A stretch of 16,274 bases of DNA from an uncultured Bacilli bacterium (lineage in GTDB: Bacteria > Bacillota_I > Bacilli_A > RF39 > UBA660). The notes under the pieces were generated by a model. It was given only the letters and a program-made list of their open reading frames with translations, made no database searches and had not been told where the DNA came from. The translations under genes were made by a program, and so were the position numbers. Each line of letters starts with the position of its first letter. The stretch's first letter is position 1. The stretch lies in contig CARMXJ010000031.1 in assembly GCA_949025205.1 (NCBI GenBank), positions 1-16,274 on the forward strand, given 5' to 3'. Below are positions 8,002-13,541 of this stretch, piece by piece.

Positions 8002-10560
8002 CTAGATATTATCATTCCGAATGGTTTCTATAATATTTTGTTTATTAATTTTTGATAAAGAGTATTTCATAATAATCCCAATAATAATACTGACAAATAA
8101 AACAACGATGCATAAAGGTTTTACTGGGAATGTATAAGAAAATTCTAATCCTTCTTTAAAAGCTAAATAAATAATATAAGAACCCACTAACCCTAAAGGA
8201 ATTCCAATGAGCAAGGATTTCATTCCATAGAAGATACTTTCTAAACGAATCATTCGATTAAATTCACGTTTTGTCATTCCAACACTTTTTAACATGGCAA
8301 ATTCTTTGCTTCGTAAATTCATATTGGTTGTAATCGTATTAAAGATATTGGTAATCCCAATCAAACTAATGACAGTAATAAATCCATACAAGAAGATAGA
8401 AACAATTAATACCATGGCATTTTGTGCTTTTATCTCTTCTTCCAAATTGGTATACGAAACATTTTTAAAAGCATCCTCTTCTTTTCCTAAATCATCAATA
8501 CGAGTCTCTAACTTTTTCGTATCCTTTGCTTTTACATACAAAATAGAATAATGGTCTTCAAAATAGGTATCAAAAACTTTATCACTTACAATTAAGTATC
8601 CACCAAAAGAATAACTTTGTTCTAGTCCCATAGGTCTTTTATTACTACGAACAACTTGGATTGAAAAGTCTTTTTTATTATCGCCGTCTGTTGTTGTACC
8701 GTGTAAAGTATCATGATTTTTTAAATCATACAAATTCCCAACATAGTTCTTCTTATTAATATTTTCTTTAAATTCATCGAGTAAAATACCCACATTTTCA
8801 CCTGTTACACCAATCTCTTTTAAATAATGATTGTATTCTTGTTCTCCTAAGGCAACAATACTAATAGTATTTTCTTCCTTTTCCATTCCGTAAAAATTTA
8901 AGATTTCTTTTCCAAAATCTGAAAAAGTATCTGTAGAAACAACCAAACTATCTTCCCTTAAAAGAGTATATCTGTCCACTACATCAAACTGGGCAATTTG
9001 TTTAAATGTATCTAACTTATCTTGCATGGTACTATTGTTATACAAATACATATTGTAATCCACTTCTGTATAATAAACACCAGCCATTTTAAAACCAAAA
9101 TCGATAAAAGAAGAAAGGGATAAAAAGACAACAATACTAACCACAATGGAAATAACAGTCGTTCGATATTTCTTTTTATTTCGTTTTAAATTTTTATAAG
9201 CAATCACACCACCTGTTTTAAAAAATTTTTTTACAAAAAACGGTGTTTTTAACTTTTTGCTTTTTATTTTAATGTCGTTATTGCTTCGAATGGCATCAAT
9301 TGCTGAAATTTTTCCAGCCTTTTTCGCCGTTCTAACCGTTGATAAATAAATCGTAACACTAGCTAGAAGAATAGAAAGCAAAATGGGAAGGATTGGAATA
9401 CTGTACACAAAATGAATATCCCCTAAGTAATCTCCGATGATAAAATTAATCAAAAAGACTAAAACAACAATGGCAATGATTCCTGATAAAATACCAATAG
9501 GAATCGCTAGTAATCCTAAGAAAAATCCTTCATACAAAACATTCTTCTTAATTTGTTTACTTGTTGCCCCAACACTCCTTAACATTCCATACATCTTGTA
9601 TTTTTCTGTAATAGAAATAGCAAAACTATTTCGAATAACAAAGACACTAGAAAGAATGATAATGCCAAGAACTACAGCTGCTATTATATAAAGAGAACCC
9701 ATTGTTGTGCTGTCTGTAACTCCAAGCCAACGTAAATAACTACTGTTGTAACTATAATCGTATTTTTCTCCAGCGATATTTTTTGTTTTTTCACTATACC
9801 CTTTTGGATTCTTAAATAAAATGAAAGCATCTCCTTTTTCTTGAATTTCATCCGTATAGGTAATGGCAGTATACCCAGGAGCACTATACCCTTCTATTTC
9901 ATAACTTGGTCGTCCTATAATCCCAACAATGGTGTAAGTTATCTCTTCTTTAGGTTGGAAACCCTCTATTATCTTTTCTTGTTTTTCACTTCTTATTTTC
10001 ATGCTGCTATCTTCATCTTCTGTTTCGGTAACAAGAGGATTGTTTTGGTTTAAGAAAAATGTCTCGCCCTCTTCTTCTAATGTTCTAGAACCCACAGTCA
10101 AAGTAATCGTATCTCCTACCTTAAAAGAAAAACCTCCGCCATCAATGGCATGACTAGGAATTACTATTTCATTTTTATTACAAGGCAATCGCCCTTCGAT
10201 TAACTTAATCCCTGTATTTTGTAAAGCACTTTCATTATAAGCTGTAACATAAAGGTAAGGTTTAAAATAATTTGAAGAAGTAAAAGGTGCATATCCTATT
10301 TCCGCTTTATAATAATAATCTTTCATATCTCGATTATTGTCTAAGGCCAAGATATCTTCTTTCTTCATATTCTTAATTTGAACATGATAATACCCATCCG
10401 ATTTAATACTATCATTGATTAATGTTTGTTGAAAACTTGTTACCATTCCAGAGACACAAACAATCATGGCTGTGGATAAAATAATCCCAATAATCGTAAC
10501 AATTGTTCTTTTTTTATTTAATGTCAAATTTCTTTTTGTTAATTTATTTAAAACATTCAT
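8002..10560 (-). CDS. FtsX-like ABC transporter permease
   Basis: An 852-residue permease with two FtsX/MacB-like units. Membrane segments lie at about 19-41, 288-310, 346-374, 386-408, 467-487, 716-740, 780-800 and 814-832. The first and fifth are each followed by a large extracytoplasmic domain (about 42-285 and 490-713). Each unit has the characteristic cytoplasmic motif after its second helix: KYKMYGMLRSVGATSKQI (320-337) and SKEFAMLKSVGMTKREF (about 751-767). With the ATPase it should form a mechanotransmission-type or export complex rather than an importer; relatives handle antimicrobial peptides, lipoproteins or cell-wall hydrolase control. Its ATG overlaps the ATPase stop by one nt (TAATG), so translation is coupled. 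A solute-binding protein is not encoded nearby. Confidence 0.92.
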   Translation of the reverse strand: MNVLNKLTKRNLTLNKKRTIVTIIGIILSTAMIVCVSGMVTSFQQTLINDSIKSDGYYHVQIKNMKKEDILALDNNRDMKDYYYKAEIGYAPFTSSNYFKPYLYVTAYNESALQNTGIKLIEGRLPCNKNEIVIPSHAIDGGGFSFKVGDTITLTVGSRTLEEEGETFFLNQNNPLVTETEDEDSSMKIRSEKQEKIIEGFQPKEEITYTIVGIIGRPSYEIEGYSAPGYTAITYTDEIQEKGDAFILFKNPKGYSEKTKNIAGEKYDYSYNSSYLRWLGVTDSTTMGSLYIIAAVVLGIIILSSVFVIRNSFAISITEKYKMYGMLRSVGATSKQIKKNVLYEGFFLGLLAIPIGILSGIIAIVVLVFLINFIIGDYLGDIHFVYSIPILPILLSILLASVTIYLSTVRTAKKAGKISAIDAIRSNNDIKIKSKKLKTPFFVKKFFKTGGVIAYKNLKRNKKKYRTTVISIVVSIVVFLSLSSFIDFGFKMAGVYYTEVDYNMYLYNNSTMQDKLDTFKQIAQFDVVDRYTLLREDSLVVSTDTFSDFGKEILNFYGMEKEENTISIVALGEQEYNHYLKEIGVTGENVGILLDEFKENINKKNYVGNLYDLKNHDTLHGTTTDGDNKKDFSIQVVRSNKRPMGLEQSYSFGGYLIVSDKVFDTYFEDHYSILYVKAKDTKKLETRIDDLGKEEDAFKNVSYTNLEEEIKAQNAMVLIVSIFLYGFITVISLIGITNIFNTITTNMNLRSKEFAMLKSVGMTKREFNRMIRLESIFYGMKSLLIGIPLGLVGSYIIYLAFKEGLEFSYTFPVKPLCIVVLFVSIIIGIIMKYSLSKINKQNIIETIRNDNI

Positions 10561-11237
10561 TAGGCTCTCTCATCCTTTATGATTTTACCATCATCAATGG
10601 TAATAACACGGTCGGCTTCTTTAGCTATTTCCAAATCATGGGTAATCATGATAATTGTTTGGTTGTATTTTTTATTTGACATTTTTAATAGAGTTACAAT
10701 TTCATCACTTGCTTTTGAATCCAAATTCCCTGTCGGCTCATCTGCTAAAACCAAAGCAGGGTTATTAATAATTGCACGCCCTATGGATACTCTTTGTTGT
10801 TGTCCTCCCGATAATTCATTTGGTAAATGATTCTTTCTTTCTTTTAAATTCAAAGTATCTAAAACTTCTTCCAAACGCTCTTTGGATACACTCGCATTAT
10901 CTAAATCACACGGAAGCAAGATATTTTCAGTAACATTTAAAATGGGAATTAAATTATAAAACTGATAAATAATCCCGATTTGTCTTCTTCTAAAAATAGC
11001 AAGTGCATCATCATTTAAAGAATAAATATCTTTACCATCAATATACACTTTACCACTTGTAGGTCTATCTACTCCTCCAAGCAAATGTAAAAGAGTGGAT
11101 TTTCCACTACCACTTGCTCCAACAATAGCTACAAACTCTCCCTTTTCAATTGAAAAAGAAATACCATCTACAGCATTGAATTTCATTTCTCCTGCACCAT
11201 AACTTTTCGTTAAATTTTCTACTTTCAATATTTCCAT
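10560..11237 (-). CDS. ABC transporter ATP-binding protein (MacB/LolD/BceA type)
   Basis: A 225-residue ATPase with all motifs: Walker A GASGSGKST (40-48), Q-loop YQFYNL (Q92), signature LSGGQQQR (142-149), Walker B LVLADEP (D166, E167), D-loop GNLDS and H-loop ITHD (H200). The combination of a short length, DEPTGNLDS and an FtsX-type partner is typical of the MacB/LolD/BceA branch. It is the first gene of the six-gene module. An AAGGAAG ribosome site lies at 11243-11250, and the upstream region has a promoter with a direct-repeat operator candidate. Confidence 0.96.
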   Translation of the reverse strand: MEILKVENLTKSYGAGEMKFNAVDGISFSIEKGEFVAIVGASGSGKSTLLHLLGGVDRPTSGKVYIDGKDIYSLNDDALAIFRRRQIGIIYQFYNLIPILNVTENILLPCDLDNASVSKERLEEVLDTLNLKERKNHLPNELSGGQQQRVSIGRAIINNPALVLADEPTGNLDSKASDEIVTLLKMSNKKYNQTIIMITHDLEIAKEADRVITIDDGKIIKDERA

Positions 11238-11258
11238 AAAATTCTTCCTTTCAAATTA

Positions 11259-11292
11259 AGTATATGGTATATTTGTGACTGCAAAGTGACTG
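11259..11292 (-). promoter_or_regulatory. Operon promoter with direct-repeat operator
   Basis: On the minus strand CAGTCAC, 4 nt, CAGTCAC, 10 nt, then the -10 TATACT (11264-11259). The 7-bp repeats (11292-11286 and 11281-11275) are in direct orientation with an 11-bp period and replace a recognisable -35. Such spacing is what OmpR/PhoB-family activators use, and one is encoded in the same operon. The binding protein is inferred. Confidence 0.6.
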
Positions 11293-11333
11293 ATAAAAAA
11301 CAAAAAAAGTATGGATGAACTTTCCAATAAAGT

Positions 11334-11364
11334 AAAAATCAGAATTTATGCTGCTCTGATTTTT
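11334..11364 (-). terminator. Terminator of the 249-aa gene
   Basis: AAAAATCAGA and TCTGATTTTT form a 10-bp stem around an 11-nt loop just after the stop codon (11369-11371). U-runs on both sides mean it can work in either direction. Confidence 0.75.
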
Positions 11365-11368
11365 TATT

Positions 11369-12118
11369 TTATAATTTTGAAACTTTTCTTTCTAAATCAC
11401 CATTTCCAAATAAATGCTCATAAACTTCCTGAATTTCTAAAGTTAAAAAATCACCAACAAGTACTTTTGAAAAATCATTAGGACTCATTTTTACATTTTG
11501 TTTCTCCACTTCCTGCATTTTCTCCCTATTTTCTAAAATACAAACATAAGTGAGATTTTTTTGCTCTTTTGTTAAATAAAAAGGATTTTCTTCCTCTAAA
11601 AGATATCCATTTAATAACATATATAATTGCATAATTTTATGTTCCTTTTCTAAATATGCTTTTTCTTCTTCTAAAATAAGATTCCAAAAAAGAAAACAAA
11701 CATCATTCAAATCTAGCATTCTTTTACCTCCAGTAGAAGTTTTAATTGACATTTTTTCTACTCCATCAAGAAAACTAAGTATTAATACAAAACAATTTAG
11801 TCTTTTTAAAAATCCATTTTCTGTTTCTATTTCTTTTTCTAAAAGAGCGCTATTTAATTCAATTTCGTATCCTTCTTGCTCAAATGCACGCATCATTTTT
11901 TCAAAATCACAATCTTTTATTCTTCTATTTTTATTATCTTCACAACATTGATTTCTTTTCTCTTTATTTTCTAACCATTTTTGATTATATTCATCCCAAA
12001 GTTGTTTTCTTTTTAAATTCCCATTTGTTTTTTCCATTTCCTTTTTTAAATGCAGTATTTCTTTCTTTAATTTTCTTCTTTCTTTTCCTGTTAACTCTAA
12101 CACTGCAATATGATTCAT
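11369..12118 (-). CDS. Hypothetical 249-residue charged helical protein
   Basis: I recognise no family. The N-terminal 80 residues are extremely rich in Lys, Glu and Arg and probably form a coiled coil (TGKERRKLKKEILHLKKEM near the start). It includes three cysteines in a short stretch (NQCCEDN, then DCD). The centre has a hydrophobic segment (LNCFVLILSFL, about 108-118) and an aromatic run DLNDVCFLFWNLILEEE. The start is supported by an AGAGGTG site at 12124-12130, and a terminator follows the stop. It is monocistronic and lies between the ABC operon and the accessory region. Confidence 0.75.
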   Translation of the reverse strand: MNHIAVLELTGKERRKLKKEILHLKKEMEKTNGNLKRKQLWDEYNQKWLENKEKRNQCCEDNKNRRIKDCDFEKMMRAFEQEGYEIELNSALLEKEIETENGFLKRLNCFVLILSFLDGVEKMSIKTSTGGKRMLDLNDVCFLFWNLILEEEKAYLEKEHKIMQLYMLLNGYLLEEENPFYLTKEQKNLTYVCILENREKMQEVEKQNVKMSPNDFSKVLVGDFLTLEIQEVYEHLFGNGDLERKVSKL

Positions 12119-12200
12119 ATAACACCTCTCTTTCTTTTAATTTCATCTATTTAAAAATATCTCTAACTATTTATATGAAAATAAAAAAAAAGAGCGATAA

Positions 12201-12225
12201 CGAAAAAAACTAGAATAATCTAGTT
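12201..12225 (-). terminator. Rho-independent terminator, minus strand
   Basis: On the minus strand AACTAGA, loop TTAT, TCTAGTT followed by a run of seven T. It ends a transcript coming from the 12226-12446 region, upstream of the 249-aa gene. Confidence 0.8.
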
Positions 12226-12269
12226 ACTTTTACTTTATTAAACAACCATACATTAAAGTGCGTGGAGCC

Positions 12270-12305
12270 CTATAAGTACTGAAAGTATATAATGGTCGTT
12301 TTCAT
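12270..12305 (-). CDS. Possible 11-residue leader peptide
   Basis: ATG at 12305-12303 encodes MKTTIIYFQYL and stops with TAG. An AAAGGAG site lies at 12318-12324, but the 12-nt spacing is long. The ORF sits inside a predicted stem, 45 nt upstream of a terminator. It may be a regulatory leader peptide, a decayed gene fragment, or chance. Confidence 0.3.
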   Translation of the reverse strand: MKTTIIYFQYL

Positions 12306-12332
12306 AAAAATATATCACTCCTTTAGACAATG

Positions 12333-12362
12333 AAAAAAGCCCATAATACAAATACTATGAAC
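12333..12362 (-). terminator. Terminator downstream of the 165-aa GNAT gene
   Basis: On the minus strand GTTCATA pairs with TATGGGC (two G-U) around a 10-nt loop and is followed by six T. It is 85 nt past the GNAT stop codon. Confidence 0.6.
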
Positions 12363-12446
12363 CTTATCTATATAGTAATCGCTAAAGTGCGACTTTCAAC
12401 CTCAATGGTGCCCTAAGGGAGGACGTTCAACAACTTTTTAAAATTC

Positions 12447-12944
12447 TTAAAATACTATTTTATAATATCTAGTTCCTTCATCTTCATTTAGGAAAATCCC
12501 ACCATTTTTTTCTATTACTTTTGCAGAACTAATATTTCCAGCGGAAGAATTGCAAAATACTTCTTTAAAATTCATTTTCTTAAATTCGATAAGTGCTAGT
12601 TCTAACATTTTTGTGGCATATCCTTTTTCTCTTTCAGATTTTCTTATAACATAATAGACATTTCCAGACCATTTCTTCCAATTTTCATCTATCTCTGTCC
12701 TAAGACATATATATCCAACAGGTCTATCATTAACGTACATTATATATGTATTAGTAGGTGTATCATAGTAATTTACTATTTGATACTTTCTTGATAGTTG
12801 AGTTTCTAAATAATTTTTAAACACCTCATAAAGCAGTCCGTTACACAAATTAGTAGATCCCGATTCTTTTAAAGGAATGTCTTGGTACATTTCATATTCC
12901 AATAAACCCATTTGCATATTTAATTCTTTTAATTCATATTTCAT
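12447..12944 (-). CDS. GNAT-family N-acetyltransferase
   Basis: A 165-residue acetyltransferase. The acetyl-CoA binding motif is in YYVIRKSEREKGYATKMLE (97-115), with the R-x-x-G-x-A core at REKGYA. The C-terminal motif NISSAKVIEKNGG (137-149) is the usual B-motif (N-x-x-S-x-x-x-x-x-K-x-G-G). The N-terminal half (EYEMYQDIPLKESGSTN) resembles small-molecule and aminoacyl acetyltransferases of Firmicutes, but the substrate is unknown. No good Shine-Dalgarno precedes the ATG at 12944. Its promoter region carries an 8-bp inverted repeat and is shared with the divergent toxin-like gene. Confidence 0.85.
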   Translation of the reverse strand: MKYELKELNMQMGLLEYEMYQDIPLKESGSTNLCNGLLYEVFKNYLETQLSRKYQIVNYYDTPTNTYIMYVNDRPVGYICLRTEIDENWKKWSGNVYYVIRKSEREKGYATKMLELALIEFKKMNFKEVFCNSSAGNISSAKVIEKNGGIFLNEDEGTRYYKIVF

Positions 12945-12994
12945 ATTGTTAACTAAATAAAAAATTAATTACACTAACTATTAATTTTCAAATA

Positions 12995-13014
12995 CATAAT
13001 GATATGTCATTATG
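12995..13014. repeat. Inverted repeat in the GNAT promoter, operator candidate
   Basis: CATAATGA, 4 nt, TCATTATG is a perfect 8-bp dyad. It overlaps the candidate minus-strand -10 (CATAAT, 13014-13009). Confidence 0.5.
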
Positions 13015-13039
13015 CAAGTGTGTTTTTCTAAATTGACAA
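13009..13039 (-). promoter_or_regulatory. Candidate promoter of the 165-aa GNAT gene
   Basis: Minus-strand TTGTCA (13039-13034) and CATAAT (13014-13009) with a long 19-bp spacer. The -10 is covered by the inverted repeat at 12995-13014. Confidence 0.4.
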
Positions 13040-13055
13040 AATTTAGTTCAATTTA

Positions 13056-13084
13056 TTGTATTATAAAAGTTAATTTAGTATAAT
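13056..13084 (+). promoter_or_regulatory. Promoter of the small toxin-like gene
   Basis: A perfect TATAAT at 13079-13084 is preceded after 17 bp by a weak -35, TTGTAT (13056-13061). Transcription would start near 13091, giving a 59-nt 5' UTR. Confidence 0.65.
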
Positions 13085-13104
13085 TCTCGTAGGGAATATT
13101 AGTT

Positions 13105-13118
13105 GTTGAGTGTCTACC
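13105..13118 (+). promoter_or_regulatory. 5' UTR segment complementary to the mRNA 3' end
   Basis: GTTGAGTGTCTACC can pair with GGTAGACATTCAAC at 13287-13300 over 14 nt (13 Watson-Crick pairs and one G-U). Long-range 5'-3' pairing of this kind keeps type I toxin mRNAs translationally silent. Confidence 0.65.
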
Positions 13119-13149
13119 AAATCTCTTATAGAGAGGAGGTTTGATAAAG

Positions 13150-13242
13150 ATGAAAACTAAGACTTTTATTATAAAAGTTCTAAAGCTCATTGCTATCATT
13201 TTATTTCTCCTTATCATTATGATAGTAGTTATAAAAAAATGA
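13150..13242 (+). CDS. 30-residue membrane peptide, candidate type I toxin
   Basis: The ORF starts at ATG 13150 and ends with TGA 13240-13242. It has a strong AGGAGG site at 13134-13139 with a 10-nt spacer. The peptide starts MKTKTF, continues as one hydrophobic helix (about residues 6-28, interrupted by K9 and K12; core LIAIILFLLIIMIVVI) and ends KK. Size, single membrane helix and charged ends match the general profile of type I toxins, but I do not recognise the sequence as Fst, TxpA or BsrG. The ribosome site lies next to a small hairpin (TCTC, 5 nt, GAGA at 13122-13134). A convergent antisense RNA candidate overlaps the stop codon and 3' UTR. An alternative is a small bacteriocin-like or regulatory membrane peptide. 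Confidence 0.65.
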   Translation: MKTKTFIIKVLKLIAIILFLLIIMIVVIKK

Positions 13243-13270
13243 CACTTAATTCTTCATTGAATTAAATGTC
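13233..13270 (-). terminator. Terminator of the antisense RNA
   Basis: On the minus strand GACATTTAATTC, loop AATGAA, GAATTAAGTGTC (12-bp stem, one U-G) is followed by A and seven T. On the plus strand the same stem has a C-A mismatch and no U-run, so it is directional. Confidence 0.75.
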
Positions 13271-13290
13271 TAAACAATATTAATTGGGTA

Positions 13291-13327
13291 GACATTCAAC
13301 TAGCAAAAACTGAATGTTCCCTTTTTT
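13291..13327 (+). terminator. Terminator of the toxin mRNA
   Basis: GACATTCA and TGAATGTT form an 8-bp stem around a 12-nt loop, followed by CCC and six T. The left arm is the same sequence that can pair with the 5' UTR, so the two structures compete. Confidence 0.7.
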
Positions 13328-13355
13328 ATTTTATGCAAGTTTCCTTGACATATTC

Positions 13356-13384
13356 ATAATATCATAAAAACGACTTTTTGACAA
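13356..13384 (-). promoter_or_regulatory. Promoter of the antisense RNA
   Basis: Minus-strand TTGTCA (13384-13379), 17-bp spacer, TATTAT (13361-13356). Each hexamer matches consensus at five of six positions. Confidence 0.7.
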
Positions 13385-13392
13385 GTCGTTTT
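13366..13392 (-). terminator. argS terminator overlapping the antisense promoter
   Basis: AAAACGACTT, loop of 6, AAGTCGTTTT makes a 10-bp stem ending in a run of five T on the minus strand. It lies about 150 nt after the argS stop. The -35 of the antisense promoter lies in its loop and adjoining stem. Confidence 0.65.
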
Positions 13393-13400
13393 CTATTGCT

Positions 13401-13416
13401 ACTCGAAAGTTCGAGT
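13401..13416. repeat. Short inverted repeat in the argS 3' region
   Basis: ACTCGAA, 2 nt, TTCGAGT. The stretch 13393-13541 is otherwise without a gene; a second weak hairpin is GTTGT-TATCT-ACAAC at 13443-13457. Function unknown. Confidence 0.45.
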
Positions 13417-13541
13417 TATCCTTAAATCTGGTGCGATAGCGGTTGTTATCTACAACTTTTCACTAAATTAGGTAATCAATACTAATTTGTATCAATTTCT
13501 AATAATATTGTAACAAATAATGGATAAAGTTACAAACAATT

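Larger units (their letters stand above)
12226..12446 (-). other. Leader-like non-coding region between GNAT gene and 249-aa gene
   Basis: This stretch holds two minus-strand terminators, an 11-codon ORF and two related motifs of about 25-37 bp (12254-12276 and 12383-12419; both begin TAAAGTGCG and carry GCCCTA further on). The segment AACGACCAT at 12300-12292 can pair on the minus strand with ATGGTTGTT at 12249-12241 (one G-U), enclosing most of the small ORF. This is the layout of an attenuator or small RNA, but I cannot assign it to a known class. No longer gene is visible here. Confidence 0.4.
13233..13349 (-). ncRNA. Candidate antisense (antitoxin) RNA, about 117 nt
   Basis: A promoter at 13384-13356 would start this RNA near 13349. 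It begins with a small stem-loop, CAAG-GAAA-CTTG (13347-13336), and ends at a terminator with seven T (13239-13233). It would be fully complementary to the last 95 nt of the toxin mRNA, including its stop codon. It also contains the complement of the 3' segment that pairs with the toxin mRNA 5' UTR. No ORF of note lies within it. Confidence 0.65.

Noticed and set aside
7985..8034. Possible terminator at the end of the permease gene (AAACCATT and AATGGTTT)
   Set aside because: The stem is 8 bp with a loop of more than 20 nt, and half of it lies inside the coding sequence; too weak to call.
11884..12213. 109-codon plus-strand ORF rich in Phe, Leu and Ile
   Set aside because: Antisense of a Lys/Glu-rich gene, which automatically produces Phe/Leu-rich translations; no ribosome site.
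13345..13373. Plus-strand TTGACA at 13345-13350 as a promoter
   Set aside because: No -10-like hexamer occurs at 16-18 bp and no plus-strand gene follows.
13401..13457. tRNA-like signal (TTCGAGT followed by hairpins)
   Set aside because: Arms cannot be arranged into a cloverleaf with an acceptor stem; only isolated short hairpins are present.
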